A stretch of 43,198 nt of DNA from Zygnema cylindricum. Taxonomy: Eukaryota > Streptophyta > Zygnematophyceae > Zygnematales > Zygnemataceae. Location: the NCBI GenBank assembly GCA_037447655.1, contig JBBHKE010000801.1:174794-217991 (forward strand), written 5' to 3'. The position numbers were made by a program, and so were the translations under genes. Within the stretch, counting starts at the first letter, position 1. Each line of letters begins with the position of its first letter. The notes below the pieces were generated by a model, which worked only from the letters and a program-made list of their open reading frames with translations, was not told where the DNA came from and did not search any database. This document shows positions 1 through 10,300 of the stretch, in pieces.

Positions 1-251
1 ATGACGTGCCATGTATTACATTTAGTCGTTTCATTCCATTTCGTCAGTTCGGTTTGATGTATGCTAATCTTCAAAGTTTCCCCCATGTAAATTTTATAAT
101 TAACCTTGCTTTTTCACATTGTATACTTGTTCCATGTTAGCTCCCTTGTGGTGTTAAATGTGAAGCTAAGTCGTGTGGTCGAGAGAGTATTCGTAGATCA
201 TATTACTTTGTCTTATTTGATTGTAAATCAGTTATTGTTTGACTTGTGCAG

Positions 252-377
252 CTTACACCCTACTCTGGCCACACCTTTTCTGGTGAAGTACTGAGTACTT
301 TTGTCCGCGGACAATTGGTGTACCAGAACGGAACTCACACAGAAACCCCATGCGGTAGCCAGATTCTGTTGCAATGA
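252..377 (+). CDS. Allantoinase-like protein, last exon (partial gene)
   Basis: Terminal coding exon of a gene that begins left of the window. A tgcag acceptor ends at 251 and the frame runs 41 codons to TGA at 375-377. The peptide has the look of the C-terminus of plant allantoinase, a member of the dihydroorotase/amidohydrolase family that hydrolyses allantoin to allantoate in ureide catabolism: TPYSG, then a GEVLSTFVRGQLVY strand, then GTHTETPCG and a final ILLQ. In the family this FVRG-LV-G-H-CG tail is the small beta-sandwich that closes the chain after the metal-binding barrel. No metal ligand lies in this part, so catalytic state cannot be judged. Positions 1-251 would be the preceding intron; I see no other exon in it. 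Another cyclic amidohydrolase (dihydropyrimidinase type) is the alternative. The identification rests on 41 residues from recall of the family. Confidence 0.65.
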   Translation, partial: LTPYSGHTFSGEVLSTFVRGQLVYQNGTHTETPCGSQILLQ

Positions 378-971
378 ACAGAGAATATGTACGCTGACAT
401 GTATTCAGTTTTATGGAACGGAGGAACAAAAAGGAGGCTATGGGCAAGTGAGCGTGTGGACCTTCAACCTTTGTAGGCACTTGGTTTGTGTGTGTGGAAG
501 GCTTATGGAGAACTAGTATCTTTCCTTTTGGGGGATCTTTAGTTTTTTTTTTGCTTGTATTCCACTTGTGAAAGGATTGGGACTTTAAAAAAGTGTTGGA
601 AAACTTGAATATTTGGGCGTATCCCATGGCCTATAGTTAGCTTTTGCATTCGAAAGATCCTCGTGATAGGATCGAATGTGTTTTTTGGCCCGTGTCAGGT
701 GTATTATATAGACCCATTTGCCATACTACGTTGTTAGTTGTAAAATAGGCTGTAGTTTTGTTAAGGTTTTTCAAGTGAAAGGCAGAAACTAGTCTCTGTT
801 TTCATGCTTTTTGAACTTGTTTCTGTTTAATTTAAGAATTCAGTTTTACAAGGAAACGATTCATCTGATGATTTCATGGGTTTTACCTATGTGTTTTACA
901 GTTCGTCACATTTCTGCTTGAGTGTATTTCCCTCAGGTCCCAAAAATTCCTTGCACCAATTTTTCTAACAG
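378..971. other. Probable 3' UTR and intergenic sequence
   Basis: This follows the allantoinase-like stop codon. It is AT-rich with T-runs (for example 540-550) and short ORFs that match nothing I recognise. The first few hundred bases are presumably 3' UTR. I see no gene in it. Confidence 0.4.
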
Positions 972-1156
972 TGCACTGTAAATCGCTTTTGGCATTGACT
1001 TCATAATTATATTTCCTGTCCAAATGTTGTGGAATGCAGCAAGCATCAGCGTCAAGAACAAAACAGTCAGTTGTCATTGACGATATTTTGTGTTTAGAGG
1101 GCAAAATAATCGGGTCCAAATTGATGTCATTAACGCTAATAGTGATTCACAGTGTA
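972..1156. mobile_element. Small TA-flanked MITE, Tc1/mariner-like termini (decayed)
   Basis: The right end (about 1130-1156), read in reverse, gives TACACTGTGAATCACTATTA followed by GCGTTAATGAC. The left end at 972 gives TGCACTGTAAATCGC followed by a weaker match to the same sequence. The two ends are inverted relative to each other and about 80% alike over some 28 bases. They match the termini of the elements at 2204, 4950, 33943 and 34428. The interior of about 130 bp has no coding potential. Confidence 0.5.
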
Positions 1157-1209
1157 ATATCCTATATTATATAAAAAGAATGGGTGACTTTATTAAAGAA
1201 CGAGATGGT

Positions 1210-1239
1210 AAAAAACCCTAAAAAACCCTAAAAAACCCT
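1210..1239. repeat. Telomere-like short repeat (CCCTAAAAAA)x3
   Basis: Three head-to-tail copies of a 10-base unit related to the plant telomere repeat CCCTAAA. It is too short and too divergent to be a telomere. It could be an interstitial relic or a telo-box-like motif. Confidence 0.7.
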
Positions 1240-1645
1240 TTTCAATAGTACTAAGTCGCGTGACAAGAGTCTCCTCAGCTGCCAAGTGACAGTTTGTCAC
1301 GTAGTTCTTCATGTGCTACAGCTTTCTCAACCGTCAATTCACATCCCTCTCTTGCCGCAAAGTTCCGATCGTTCGATTCACTTGAAGAGCGGCTTTTGTT
1401 CTCCTTGATGTCAGCCGTATTGTTAGTAATACAGCACAGCGTGAATCGGTGTTTTAGTGTTATTTTTGCCACTCAAAACATCTTTTTCCCGTGCACACCT
1501 GTCGGACTGCAAATCCGATGGTTGCGATTGAAAGGCGGTATTCTCACCTTCCGATTCACAATCTCCAATCGAGAATCGGACAAGCTGTACGAGTGGCCAA
1601 AAAACATCGACACTAATAGCGATAGCCATGTACTGTTTCTACCTC

Positions 1646-1960
1646 AGGGTGAACTTCCATTAGAGGAAAAGTGGGGTTGTTTACTGGACGCCGTACGCTT
1701 TCGTACAGATTCGTACATTTTTTTTTTTTTTGTCTGGATGGCTCCAATATTATAGGCGTAAGTATCGACCGTTGGATTTTTCACTTTTGTAGATTCGCGA
1801 AGCAATCACGCACGTCGTCCAGTTTGAAGTGACTCTCCCCGAGTCTCTTCAAACTGGTCGATCGCGCACATCGTCCAGTTTGAAGAGCACATCGTCCAGT
1901 TTGAAGAGAGTCTCTTCAAACTGGACGATGTGCGCGATGTACAAGTGAAAAGTAAAAAAA
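1646..1960. mobile_element. Fold-back element, one full arm and a truncated second arm
   Basis: From 1646 the sequence follows the outer-to-inner order of one arm of the fold-back element at 40808-41221: an AGGGTGAACTTCC terminus, GTGGGGTTGTTTACTGGA, a block of TTTCGTAC-type repeats, a T-run, then CGACCGTTGGAT and the GCGCACATCGTCCAG motif. The centre is a perfect hairpin at 1890-1930, with 20-base arms around one base. The CGTCCAGTTTGAAG motif is repeated several times here. After about 1960 the expected mirror arm is missing, so this copy is a half-element. Confidence 0.6.
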
Positions 1961-2203
1961 ATCGCCAACACGAACAGGCGATGAGAACCGAACACGTCGA
2001 ACACGCCATGTGCTTTCGGCCACGCTGGCTGAAGGTTCCAACGAACAGCCCCACCAAAAGTACCATCCACTTGGTATCCACTCAGTATTAATACACGTAA
2101 AAATGTGACAGATATCACCTAATACGGCAGAGGCTTTCCGTTGGAAATAAAAGCCATAAGGTAGGGTTTGTTACAAACCCTAATGAAGATACACATAGTA
2201 CGT

Positions 2204-2765
2204 TACACCACCAATCGTTATTAGCGTTGTGTACGCTAATTCCGTCCCGTTTTTTTTTTATTATTCTCCATTAGCGTAGTTCATTCTATTTTTTTCTTTA
2301 CTCTATTTAGGGTTAATTTTTTAGTACCTTACAAAATGGAAGTACGCCATCAGTCAATTAGTGTGGTGTACGGACAGTGTCAGACCGTACAAAATTGTAC
2401 CTTTTTAAGTGAAAAAGTATTATTAATGAGTTTTAGTAGCCGCGGACGCATGAGAATGTGCGCTCTAAAAAGGGGGTCTAATCGGGTTGTCAAATATCAC
2501 GTTCGCACATATTCGTCCAGCAGCCACGTTTCGACTGTGTGAACGTACGATTTGTGTACGATTTGTCAGATTTTGTACGAATACCTATATTATTGTAAGC
2601 ATGTTTGCGACCGACATTTATTTTTTTCAAAGACCCAAATTAGAATTATTAAACAATTAGAATGTATATTTTTTTCAAAATTTTCAAATTCTTAATTAGG
2701 GTAAACCACGGTAGTTTTTCATGTACGCTAAAGAAACTTCTACGCTAATAACGATTGGCGGTGTA
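2204..2765. mobile_element. MITE of 562 bp with TACACC termini
   Basis: The left end starts TACACCACCAATCGTTATTA. The right end is its reverse complement with one mismatch in about 24 bases. Both ends start with TA, consistent with the TA target duplication of Tc1/mariner-type elements. The interior shares blocks with the elements at 33943-35004 and 34428-34969, including a GTGTGGTGTACGG stretch followed by CAGACCGTAC and then TTAAGTGAAAA. There is no transposase, so it is non-autonomous. Confidence 0.8.
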
Positions 2766-2870
2766 GAGTATACTCGTACTATACTTTAAGTACATACGCT
2801 GGTACACATATTTCGTTCGGACTTTCCGTTGAAGATATTTTGCAAATTTTCAAAATCTTGACTTTAACCT

Positions 2871-2877
2871 ACGTGGC
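2871..2877 (+). promoter_or_regulatory. ABRE-like motif (ACGTGGC)
   Basis: ACGTGGC, the core of the abscisic-acid response element bound by bZIP factors, lies about 660 bp before the caleosin start. Many caleosins are induced by ABA and drought, so it is plausible here. A 7-base motif also occurs by chance. Confidence 0.35.
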
Positions 2878-3186
2878 GCCAATCATAATTGAGAAACGAT
2901 GTCTACTGGCACGACATAATGGAAGGCCGTGCCAGTAAACAATAAAAATAGACGCGTATCCGCATGTTTACTGGGACCGCCTAATGGAGTACAGGCCTGA
3001 GTGCTTGTTACTTTTTGCTCCGTCGTAGCCAAAAGGGTTTTACTCGGGCGTTCAGACTTCAGAGTACCGATGTTGGATTTGGATTTTGGACTCCAACATT
3101 GAAACAAACAAGCTTGCAGCTTACCGCAGGTCTCATGGCGCGTCAGCTAAGGAAGAAAATTGAGTCTTGGCTTGAAAGCAGCCTGT

Positions 3187-3194
3187 CACGTGGC
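3187..3194 (+). promoter_or_regulatory. G-box/ABRE motif (CACGTGGC)
   Basis: CACGTGGC, a combined G-box and ABRE core, lies about 340 bp before the caleosin ATG. Together with the copy at 2871 it gives the two-ABRE arrangement seen in ABA-responsive plant promoters. The role is inferred from motif and position only. Confidence 0.45.
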
Positions 3195-3535
3195 AGCTGC
3201 TTTTTCCAGGTTAGCGGCATTTTTCTTTTCTCACAAAGGGATTATCATGCATCTTAGCAGTCCAAAGGTTCTGTTTGTGGAAGCTAAATGTACAAGAGTG
3301 GATAAAGAGGTATAACGAGTTTTATGAAAAAAGCGTGAGGAACAAATTCTTCTGAACATACAAACAATTAGTAATACCATTTTCAATTTTCGGATTACGG
3401 AGGAAGAAAGAACCCTGGGAACCTTGTTGTGAGACAGCCTCTGCTGAAATTTTTTGTGCGATCTTGCGGTGTTAGCGAGATAAAGGCTTTAACTGTGCCT
3501 GGTTTGTTTGTCTATTGAATCCGTGGACATCTGCT

Positions 3536-5908
3536 ATGGACACTGCTACTTCACAACGACCAAGCTCTCTTTCTACGGCAGGAGGAGCTCCAGTTACTTT
3601 GGAGAGGCCAGTAAACATTGACGATCTTGGCGACCACATGAAAAAACCACGTAAATGGACTAAGCTGAGAAATTATTTTTGAGCCACTAGCTTTGACTGG
3701 GTTGCCAGATTGCCGAATGGTTGTATTGCAGATTGTTTTAAATAAAGAGCTATTGAATTTTTATGTTTTCAGACATTATATGATGGCATCTGCTTTTATG
3801 TCATGAATTCTATCAAAAATCCATCATTGATTATTGATTCATAAATGAGGATCTTCCGATTTTTATGTTGTGTATATTACTTTTTGCTCGTGTTGTTGAT
3901 CATGAAGTCACATTTTTTATGGATCCATTGTGGCAGCATTATGCAATTATTTTTTGTTCTTGGTATCGTTGATTTAGAAGGCAGTATCATTGGATTTCGT
4001 TTGTGGTAACTTTTGTAGGATTTCTTACCGTAACTCCATTTGGCAGATGTTCCACGTGCAAAGGAAGCCGTTGATAGGGAACATCCCCATGGTTCCGAAG
4101 GGCATGCGACAAATGACCTCACAGTTCTTCAACAGCATGTTGCATATTTCGATAGAAACCACGACGGGCTTATTTACCCGTGGGAGACTTTTGCCGGTCA
4201 GGAGTTGGTTTAGGAATATCGCATCCTCTCCTCTGTCTCCTAGCCTGTGCTTGTCTTTTTCAAAGCATACTCTTTAATTCTATTCATTGAGTCAACTTAA
4301 CTCTATCGGAGAATATGTTGATATCTATGATAAAAGCAACATGACCTATTGAATAAAAGTGGTTAGTCGTTTTTGTATCTGGTATGTTGAAGTTTTGGAC
4401 TGTTTGGCGGATGTAACCAGGCTTCTATGCAGCGGGATTCAATGCTTTGATATCACTTATCGGAACCTTTATTGTGCATGCCTCCTTCAGTTGGATGACT
4501 CAAGATGTAAGGATTCTCGGGAAATAACTGTCCTCAAAGCCTCAACTTGTTCGTTTCGATGAACATGATTGGCATTATTTTCTTTGCCAAGTTGGAATTT
4601 TCGTATGCCAATTTTGTGTTTCTCAAATAAAGCATGCAAAAACAAGAATTTCATTTTTTAGATTTCTCATGGGAATTTTTCATGTGCAGGGTTGGCTTCC
4701 AGACCCATTTTTCAGTATTATCATCCGAAACATTCACAAGGGGAAACACGGCAGTGACCAGAAAGTTTACGACAACGAGGGCAGGTGAAGTAATGGCAGT
4801 TGTACAAAGTCAAAGCCTACTGATGAGGCCAAGCTATTTACCTAGTGTTTACTTTGTCTTGAGGATTTGCGACCATTTTTCTCCCTTGAAGGATTGTTTG
4901 TAAGGACTTTGACATACAGCAAGATCTTACAAGACAATGGCAGATGGTATACACCATATGTTGTTATTAGCGTTAATATTTTTTTCCCCAATTAAGTAAA
5001 CTTTATTTTTGCACACATGTCTGCTTTCCGCTTGGAGACCGGCAATCGGATGGTAAGGATCTTACTTTTCCATTGCTGGGCACAAAAAAAAGCTGATTTA
5101 AATGGCAAAAAGAACATTTTTGCTCATAACAATACACGGTGTACCTCACTGTCTTTCTTACCTTGTCAAAATTATTTTGTGTGTTTGGCAGATTTTCACC
5201 GGCAGCATTTGAAGCAATGTTTTCCAAGTTTGATAAGGGTAACAAAGGCGCTCTCTCCTTCTGGGAGATCCTTCACATGACAGAAGCACAACGCGAGGTT
5301 TTTGATTTTTTTGGCTGGTATGTAAACATTTGTTTGTTTGATGTACTGATCTAGTGATGCTTTCATGTAGTGCAATCCTGCGGTTGGGTTCGTTATTTTT
5401 GTGTGTATTATTTTCTCCTCTCTTTTTTTGGTTTTCATTTTCGCCTGTATTGTTTCGCCAATAATTCATCTTTCATTTATATACTCCTTATGTTTTTTCT
5501 TTTCAGCCAGTTCCTTTTCGCCAATAACGGCATTTTTCAATTATGTCTCTTCACGTTTTTGGTATTCGTTTTTCGCTGTATTTGTTTGCCAATACGTTCA
5601 TTATTCAATTATCTTATTTTCTCTTTTGGTATGCATATTTTGCTGATATTATTTTGCCAGTAACTTCATTTTCTACTGGTTTGTCCTTATTCTTTTGGTT
5701 TTCATTTTTCCCTGACATTGTTTTGCCAAACAACTTCATTGTTCTTTTGTGTTAACTCTACAGGACGGCCGGGAAATTAGAGTGGTTTGCCACTTGGCTT
5801 CTTTTGGCAGATAATCGAGGTTTTGTGAGCAAAGAGGCTATTCGTGGGGTGTATGACGGTACATCCTTTGAACAAATGGAGAGGAAGTATCGAAAAAAAC
5901 ATGTTTGA
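3536..5908 (+). CDS. Caleosin / peroxygenase, six exons, 238 aa
   Basis: Exons 3536-3650, 4047-4196, 4421-4506, 4690-4784, 5192-5317 and 5764-5908. All introns are GT-AG, phases agree throughout, and the total is 239 codons with TGA at 5906-5908. Caleosins are calcium- and haem-binding peroxygenases of lipid droplets and ER that oxidise unsaturated fatty acids using hydroperoxides. The single EF-hand loop is residues 74-85 (D74, N76, D78, E85). The two haem-ligand histidines of the family are present: H69 in QQHVAYFD and H133 in NIHKGKHGSD. Residues 94-114 are hydrophobic. The proline knot is weak: after the hydrophobic segment only W119-L-P-D-P remains and other family prolines are replaced. 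The C-terminal half has the SKEAIRGVYDGTSFEQ block. The start is the first ATG of an N-terminus of normal length. Intron 4 carries a MITE and intron 5 a tandem repeat. Confidence 0.93.
4950..5143. mobile_element. MITE of 194 bp in caleosin intron 4
   Basis: The left end at 4950 reads TACACCATATGTTGTTATTA followed by GCGTTAAT. The right end at 5143 is the inverted counterpart (CATAACAATACACGGTGTA). TA occupies both edges. It belongs to the same terminus family as the elements at 972, 2204, 33943 and 34428. It sits wholly inside intron 4 (4785-5191), leaving both splice sites intact. Confidence 0.7.
5400..5755. repeat. Intronic tandem repeat, about 68-bp unit, five degenerate copies
   Basis: Within caleosin intron 5 a T-rich unit recurs with a GCCA(A/G)TAA-like anchor at about 5457, 5520, 5588, 5656 and 5725, spacing 63-70 bp. 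Each unit has a TTTTGGTTTTCATTTT-like stretch, the anchor, then TTCATT. The short hydrophobic ORFs found here are a by-product of this T-rich repeat and are not genes. Confidence 0.65.
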
Positions 5909-7083
5909 TATTCTTTTGACGTTTGGGATAGGAATAGATACTTCCCTACTTTCGCAATACACCAGTTTGCTAGGATACATTGAAGAAGCAATACAGTATG
6001 GCAAGTTTTTGAATACTTTTGAAATTTCTTCCATGGCGTGGTTTCTATGGTTTTCTTTGAGAGGACAAATGGAGTATGTTTGAGAATGTTCTATGTTAGA
6101 TTTACCTTAGAAGTCAACTGAGAATGCTAGATTCAAGAATGTAAATTGTTTTTTTCTGGAATATCGGATTTAAGTGTACTGATGTTTACTTCAAGTATGC
6201 TGAATTTGTGAGGTATTTGATGCTGACTTTCTACTTAAACCTACTATTCTTCATGTGTTTTTGTTTCTTCCATGTTCTTTGGCAACCCTACAATTTTTCA
6301 TGTGTTTTTGGTTTTTCCATGTTGTTCGACACTCTTCTCCTGCAATAGTCCAAATTCTCCGTTTTGTTTGGCAAACCTTATATAATAACTTCAAATTCTG
6401 TTTTTAGATGTTATGTAATAAATTTGACGCTTTGTTTTTGGAATTGTTTGATAAGTTCTGTCAGATGTTGCAGAGTTTATTCTCTCCAAAATGTAAGAAT
6501 CGTTGTCATGTCAAGCTGCCGCAAAATTGTGTGATTTGCCCAAAATGGTATTCTTCCACAAAATGAGAGCATCAATTCTTGTAAAGGTACCCACATAACG
6601 ATGGCATTAAATTGTTCTCATACTATACATACAAAATATTATTTTATCATCGCTTTGAAGTTAGCTTGTCAATTGAATGCCTATCGAACTTATTAAACTC
6701 ATACTGGTGGTGGTCAGCATGACAAGTTATGTATCAAGAACTACTATATACTTTTTGTGTTCACGTTGCTTTCTTTGTTTTATATTGCCCTCCCTTTTGT
6801 ACCCCTGGACTCAGATGGACCATCGCGCTTTTTAACTCAAATCTGCTCTCACTATATAGGTTTGTTATTTCCATTATAAACCCGTTTTACCTCTCTGAAG
6901 AGACTAGCAACTCTTATTGCCTCTTTAGAGAGAAACTGCCGGCGTCTAACATGATTGGAAAAGAAAACTTCACGAGTATCTTTTATTGTCAAGTCTGTAC
7001 AAAATATACACTTATTCTCACAATCACTCACTATGGGTGAGATTAAGCTATCTAAAAAAATGAAAAAATCTGTAAATTCCTTC
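5909..7083. other. Caleosin 3' UTR and intergenic sequence
   Basis: AT-rich sequence after the caleosin stop. A direct repeat of about 38 bp (TTCATGTGTTTTTG... then CCATGTT) occurs at about 6249 and 6297. No ORF here resembles a known protein. Confidence 0.5.
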
Positions 7084-7273
7084 TTTAACACAAGATTCTA
7101 TGCTCTTTCTTATTGATTCTATATAACTGGGTATTATTGAATGAACAAAGTATATGTGCAAAACCGCTAAAGAAACGATTTAACACAAGATTCTATGCTC
7201 TTTCTTATTGATTTTTATATAACTGCGTATTATTGAATGAACAAAATATATGTGCAAAACCGCTAAAGAAACG
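7084..7273. repeat. 95-bp tandem duplication
   Basis: Two head-to-tail copies, 7084-7178 and 7179-7273, differing at about three positions. It lies just beyond the 3' end of the GT61 gene, so it may be in that gene's 3' UTR. The high identity points to a recent duplication. Confidence 0.9.
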
Positions 7274-7347
7274 ATTACGACTCAAATCAAAACTTCGACC
7301 ATTTTAACTATCTATCAAAAAATAGTATCAAAAAATAGTATAAAAAC

Positions 7348-10300
7348 TTACTTTTGATGGTCTTTCTGATACATTCTCTCATTACACCGATGATCACGCG
7401 CCGAAATTTCAATCTTTCCTTTCGCATTTTCAAGAAGTTCTTTTGCTGCCTGAAGTGTTCGCACTGCGCTTTCTTTGAACCACGTTACATTTTGCTTATC
7501 CATAAAAATTTTCTTTACCTTTCCATAACCGTACTTGATATAAACTGAAACTGGATCCGTTAAAATAGGATCATCAGGAGGATATACTTTACTCAGCGAG
7601 CTTTCGGCGATTGACATATTTACTCCGATATATTGTATACCAAGGTCCATGGACGGATTCCCATAATATGTGGCAGAAGGCCAAACAGTAGCCAATGGGA
7701 TGAGCTGTCGGCCCAACAAATAGAAAAGATCAGCAAAAAAGAGGAAGGGATTAAAGGGATTTAAGCTGAAAAAGGAATAAATTGTACAAGAATCTCCATT
7801 TCTGGTTAACTTTTTGACTCGAACTTCTCACTGTCAATATTGCACAAAAAAAAAATTAAAACTTCAAATAGAAGTCAACTATTGTCATTCTTTATGAATA
7901 TTCCTTTGTTTGTCATTGCTGCAGGCTTATTAATTTCAAAAAGAAAAAAAAAAACTTTCTCTGTAGCCTACACCACAAAAATCCTCTTTTAACTTACAAA
8001 TCAAAACATTTTCATAACCCACCGAGATTAAAATGAAAGAAACAATATAAATAAACCGAACAAAACCAGCCACACCAAACAAAAAGTTGGTTAGTTCACA
8101 TTCCCATGTTCGTTCCAAACTGTTTCCATGTTCCATCCTTACCTGTATAAAAACAGTTCCTGGTCGCAAAAAGACAAAATGACTCATTGCCGCTCCGTGC
8201 ACTCCAAGCATGACATTTGTCTCTTGGAGAGCGTGCCATATGTATGGAAGAGGCTTATAATGATCCGGTTCAATTGTTCTCACTATAAAACCCAAATCCT
8301 GGGCCCACAAAATAACTTCGTCGATATTTACAAGGACACGAGATCCTCGACGGACGATGATAGTGAGGATAGGATCACATCCAGTCGTTGTTCGTTTGGA
8401 CTTATGCGTCTCAAATGGTTGAAATGGAAAAGGGAAGCGACGGTATGCACGGGACAAAATTTTCTGTAATATTTGGTGGACAATGGATAGGATTAGAAGA
8501 AGATACAGTAAGAGTGGAAATTGTAGTTGGGAGAGGGGAGAGGAGGAGAGCATTGAGAGAGAGAGGGGAAAGCAAAAAGGGACGAGATATGAGAGGAAAA
8601 GTGAGCAGATAGGAAAGAGAGACAAGGAGAGGAGGAGAGGCAAAGTGGAGACACGAAGGGAAGAGAAGAGAAGGAAAGGGAAGAAAAGGGAAGAAAAGGG
8701 AAGAAAAGGAAAGGGAAGAAAAGAGAAGAAAAGGAATGGGAAGGGAATGGAAGGGAAGTCAAGGAAAGGAAAGGAAAGGAAAGGAAAGGAAAGGAAAAGA
8801 AGGGAAAACAAAACCACGAAGGTTGAGAAGCTCTCACTGAACCAGAAGCCTCCCATCCTCAGTTCCCCGGAGAAACACAAATGTCACCAATGGCTTTCTT
8901 CCACTATTTTGTAAATTGACATCTTTTGATTTGTAAAACGACTTTACATTCTTTGTACACCCAAAGCATCCCCAAGTGCTGTCCACCGCTCTCTACCTTC
9001 TGTGCACTCCCTCGAAAAACAGTGTAATGCATGTAAGCCTAACTCCTCCCTTTCTTTGTAACCTTTCTAAAGGGTGTTTCCAAGCTTTGACACACCCTCC
9101 TCCCACCCTCCCTCCTCTCTCTTTCTCTCTCCTCTCCCTCTCTCTCTCCTTTTCTCTCTCTGTCTCTGTCTCTCTCTCCCTCTCCCTCTCCCTCTTCATT
9201 CCAGGAGCTCGACTCTCTCCTTTACATCACTTAATGAAAAAAGAAAACAAAAAAAAAAAAAAAAAAAACCGATATCCGATGAGGGGCCTAGAAAGAAAGG
9301 GACAAAGAGAGAAAGAACAACAAATTAAGGGCACTGCCAATTTTTTTTACAAAACCATAACAAACACATAACTGTCATTTGATTTTTTTCTGTTCACCTG
9401 GAAATCTTGCATCGTCTCTCCGTTTGGCATTTTCTTGGGGTCAATAACAAACTCGTCATGTGACACTTGTCCCACGATTGCTTCAGGAAAACAATTGACC
9501 TTTTTGGACTTTCCCAAAAGCAAAGGCTCATAATTCGACATTTGGGAAATCACACTCTTATATTTTCGGAGCCACCCATAATGCCATTCAGCAATAGCAA
9601 AAATGACTTCCCCATTAAATCTTTTTGCTGTTATGTACAAAGGAACAAGACCTACACACACACAAACACAGAAAATAATAATGAGACGATATGGATAAAG
9701 GTAAGACAAAAGTTGACATGCTTCTTCAAGTTTTTATAGAATTCTCTAAACTGTTGTCAATCTTTCCAGTTCAAATGTTTGTTTTTTTAATTCTTTTGCA
9801 TCATTGCCCATGTTGTAAGTTCATGTATTATCATGATGAATGTTTGCTACGACATCTTACAGTCAGCCATCTACTTGATCCTTCTATATCCTGTGTACTT
9901 TTACTAAACTCACCATCAGCAAACTCATGGTACAAATTTCCAGTGTACCCTCCCGTCGTAAAAACCACAACTGGGACATTATGTCGCACCTCACAATGAA
10001 GAGTGACATGTGACCCATTTTCAGCCAATCCTGGAACGACACCTGGCACTCTTTTAAAAAGCTCCCAGTGCTTTTCAGAATCCAATCGATTCCCGTCAAC
10101 ATCATACAAAACATCCTCTTGTTGCTGTACCCATGGAAAGCTCGAATTCTTTGTTTCTTTTTTGCTGTCCAATTCACTTTCTGGCTTAGGAGGTTCGAAG
10201 TCGGCATCTTTTGGTGCATCCACACTAAGTACAGTGAACTCCGGTAATTTTTCCGAAACATAAGGATCGCCTTTTCTTGTGTACGGTTTGATCTTTTCCA

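Larger units (their letters stand above)
2766..3535 (+). other. Upstream region of the caleosin gene
   Basis: Non-coding stretch between a MITE and the caleosin start codon. It presumably holds the promoter and 5' UTR; no TATA box or transcription start can be assigned with confidence. Two ACGTGGC motifs lie in it (2871 and 3187-3194). A short duplicated motif related to GTTTACTGG/CCAGTAAAC occurs at 2895-2975 and resembles the termini of the fold-back family. Confidence 0.5.

Noticed and set aside
1210-1239. True interstitial telomere array
   Set aside because: Only three units, each with extra A residues compared with CCCTAAA.
5370-5755. Hydrophobic ORFs resembling small membrane proteins
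   Set aside because: They lie in the T-rich tandem repeat of caleosin intron 5, flanked by valid splice sites.
8483-8914. 143-codon Lys/Arg/Glu-rich ORF (+)
   Set aside because: Reads over the GGAAA purine tract inside GT61 intron 3; a composition artefact.
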